Positions 6,187-6,578 of a DNA stretch of 6,578 nucleotides are shown here, piece by piece (position 1 is the first letter of the stretch; each line of letters starts with the position of its first letter). This DNA is from an uncultured bacterium. GTDB taxonomy: Bacteria > Patescibacteriota > CALEFQ01. Where the stretch lies: assembly GCA_937877125.1 (NCBI GenBank), contig CALEFQ010000071.1, positions 1 to 6,578 on the forward strand, in the 5' to 3' direction. A program made the position numbers and the translations under genes. The notes beneath the pieces are model-generated. The model made no database searches and was not told the origin of the DNA. It saw only the letters and a list, made by a program, of their open reading frames with translations.

Positions 6187-6564
6187 TTAAAAATTTCTTA
6201 GGTGGACGAGGGTGTCGATGATATAACGCCCCGCGGCTGTTCCGGGAGTAGAATCAATAATCAGGTGGAGGCCGATCATCCGGGTAAATAGGGGTACGAT
6301 CGGGTTCATCGGCGCCTGGGTTCCGGTGTAGTTATCGTCGTAGTAAAGGAAAATCGGTTCCGAACCGTTGGCGACATTGGTGGTGACCGTTTGAATCGTC
6401 TCGGCCGCGGCGGGATAAGTTTCGCTACCCGATTGCGGTTCAATGATGCCTTTATTGAGTGTCGTGCCGGAGATAAAATAGCGCAGGCGCTCGATCCGGC
6501 CGTCAAAATCATAATCGGTATAAATCGTCAGCGCTTGGTTTTGGGCGTTGGCGATGGCGAAAGC
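6187..6564 (-). CDS. Minor pseudopilin-like protein (PilW/GspJ-type), C-terminal 125 residues; 5' end missing
   Basis: An open frame enters from the right edge and ends with TAA at 6187-6189, 4 bp before the start of the 447-residue prepilin-like gene. It has no start codon in the window and is easily missed by start-to-stop gene callers. The fragment begins AFAIANAQNQALTIYTDYDF and continues with DGRIERLRYFISGTTLNKG, an extracytoplasmic pattern I recognise from CPR proteins annotated as pseudopilin J or PilW-like. It ends with a conserved-looking pair of strands (MIGLHLIIDSTPG and YIIDTLVHLRNF). The hydrophobic prepilin helix expected at its N-terminus would lie upstream, outside the window. 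An EF-hand-like DxDxDG loop is present (bases 6481-6516). The final 14 bases of the window are adapter and are excluded. The function is inferred mainly from resemblance and from sitting in front of a PilX-like gene. Confidence 0.7.
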   Translation of the reverse strand, partial: AFAIANAQNQALTIYTDYDFDGRIERLRYFISGTTLNKGIIEPQSGSETYPAAAETIQTVTTNVANGSEPIFLYYDDNYTGTQAPMNPIVPLFTRMIGLHLIIDSTPGTAAGRYIIDTLVHLRNF

Positions 6565-6578
6565 AGATCGGAAGAGCG
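6565..6578. other. Illumina TruSeq adapter remnant at the contig end
   Basis: The last 14 bases read AGATCGGAAGAGCG, identical to the beginning of the TruSeq adapter as it appears when a read runs through its insert. The match sits exactly at the end of the sequence. It is almost certainly untrimmed adapter and not genomic; the residues it would add to the truncated gene (LFRS) should be ignored. Confidence 0.93.

Noticed and set aside
6306..6512. A 68-codon minus-strand open frame starting with ATG.
   Set aside because: It is an out-of-frame shadow of the truncated pseudopilin-like gene. Its product is basic and low in structure, and the competing frame ends exactly at the operon junction.
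1..6578. CRISPR arrays, tRNA or rRNA genes, insertion sequences, toxin or defence genes.
   Set aside because: I saw no spaced direct repeats, cloverleaf-like sequence, terminal inverted repeats or relevant protein motifs. Almost every base is in recognised genes.

Overview
This window looks like a piece of a Candidate Phyla Radiation (Patescibacteria) genome, most likely a metagenomic contig. The protein types support this: an FtsH protease with the divergent peptidase-domain signatures I associate with that group, two short TrmB-type regulators of the kind common there, and a type IV pilus block (PilM, PilN, PilO) next to a large surface protein with a prepilin-like N-terminus. Genes are packed almost without gaps. 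Only standard stop codons are used, so there is no sign of UGA recoding. The assignment rests on remembered family resemblance, not on a search, and no finer rank is claimed.

Layout. The left third (3-2233, plus strand) holds the 3' end of ftsH, then two tandem paralogous TrmB-family regulators. They follow ftsH by 3 bp and overlap each other by 4 bp (ATGA), so the three are probably one transcript. The right two thirds (2267-6564, minus strand) are a convergent pilus operon. Its transcription order is a truncated minor-pseudopilin-like protein, a 447-residue prepilin-like protein with a beta-rich ectodomain, PilM, PilN, PilO and an 88-residue single-pass membrane protein ending in RDPF. Gaps are 4, 6 and 2 bp, then a 14-bp overlap and a 1-bp gap. 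The operon ends at a strong intrinsic terminator whose U-tract is the A-run just behind the stop codon of the second regulator. A weaker candidate terminator for the plus-strand operon lies inside the 88-residue gene.

How the genes work together. PilM (a cytoplasmic actin-like ATPase fold) should bind the NLLP tail of PilN. PilN and PilO should pair through their single membrane helices and periplasmic domains to form the alignment complex of a type IV pilus or pseudopilus machine. The two upstream proteins look like minor (pseudo)pilins or pilus-associated surface proteins moved or displayed by that machine. The small last protein may occupy the place of PilP. The ftsH-trmB-trmB operon appears functionally separate: membrane-protein quality control plus two DNA-binding regulators of unknown ligand.

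The last 14 bases (6565-6578) match the start of the Illumina TruSeq adapter and should not be read as genome sequence.
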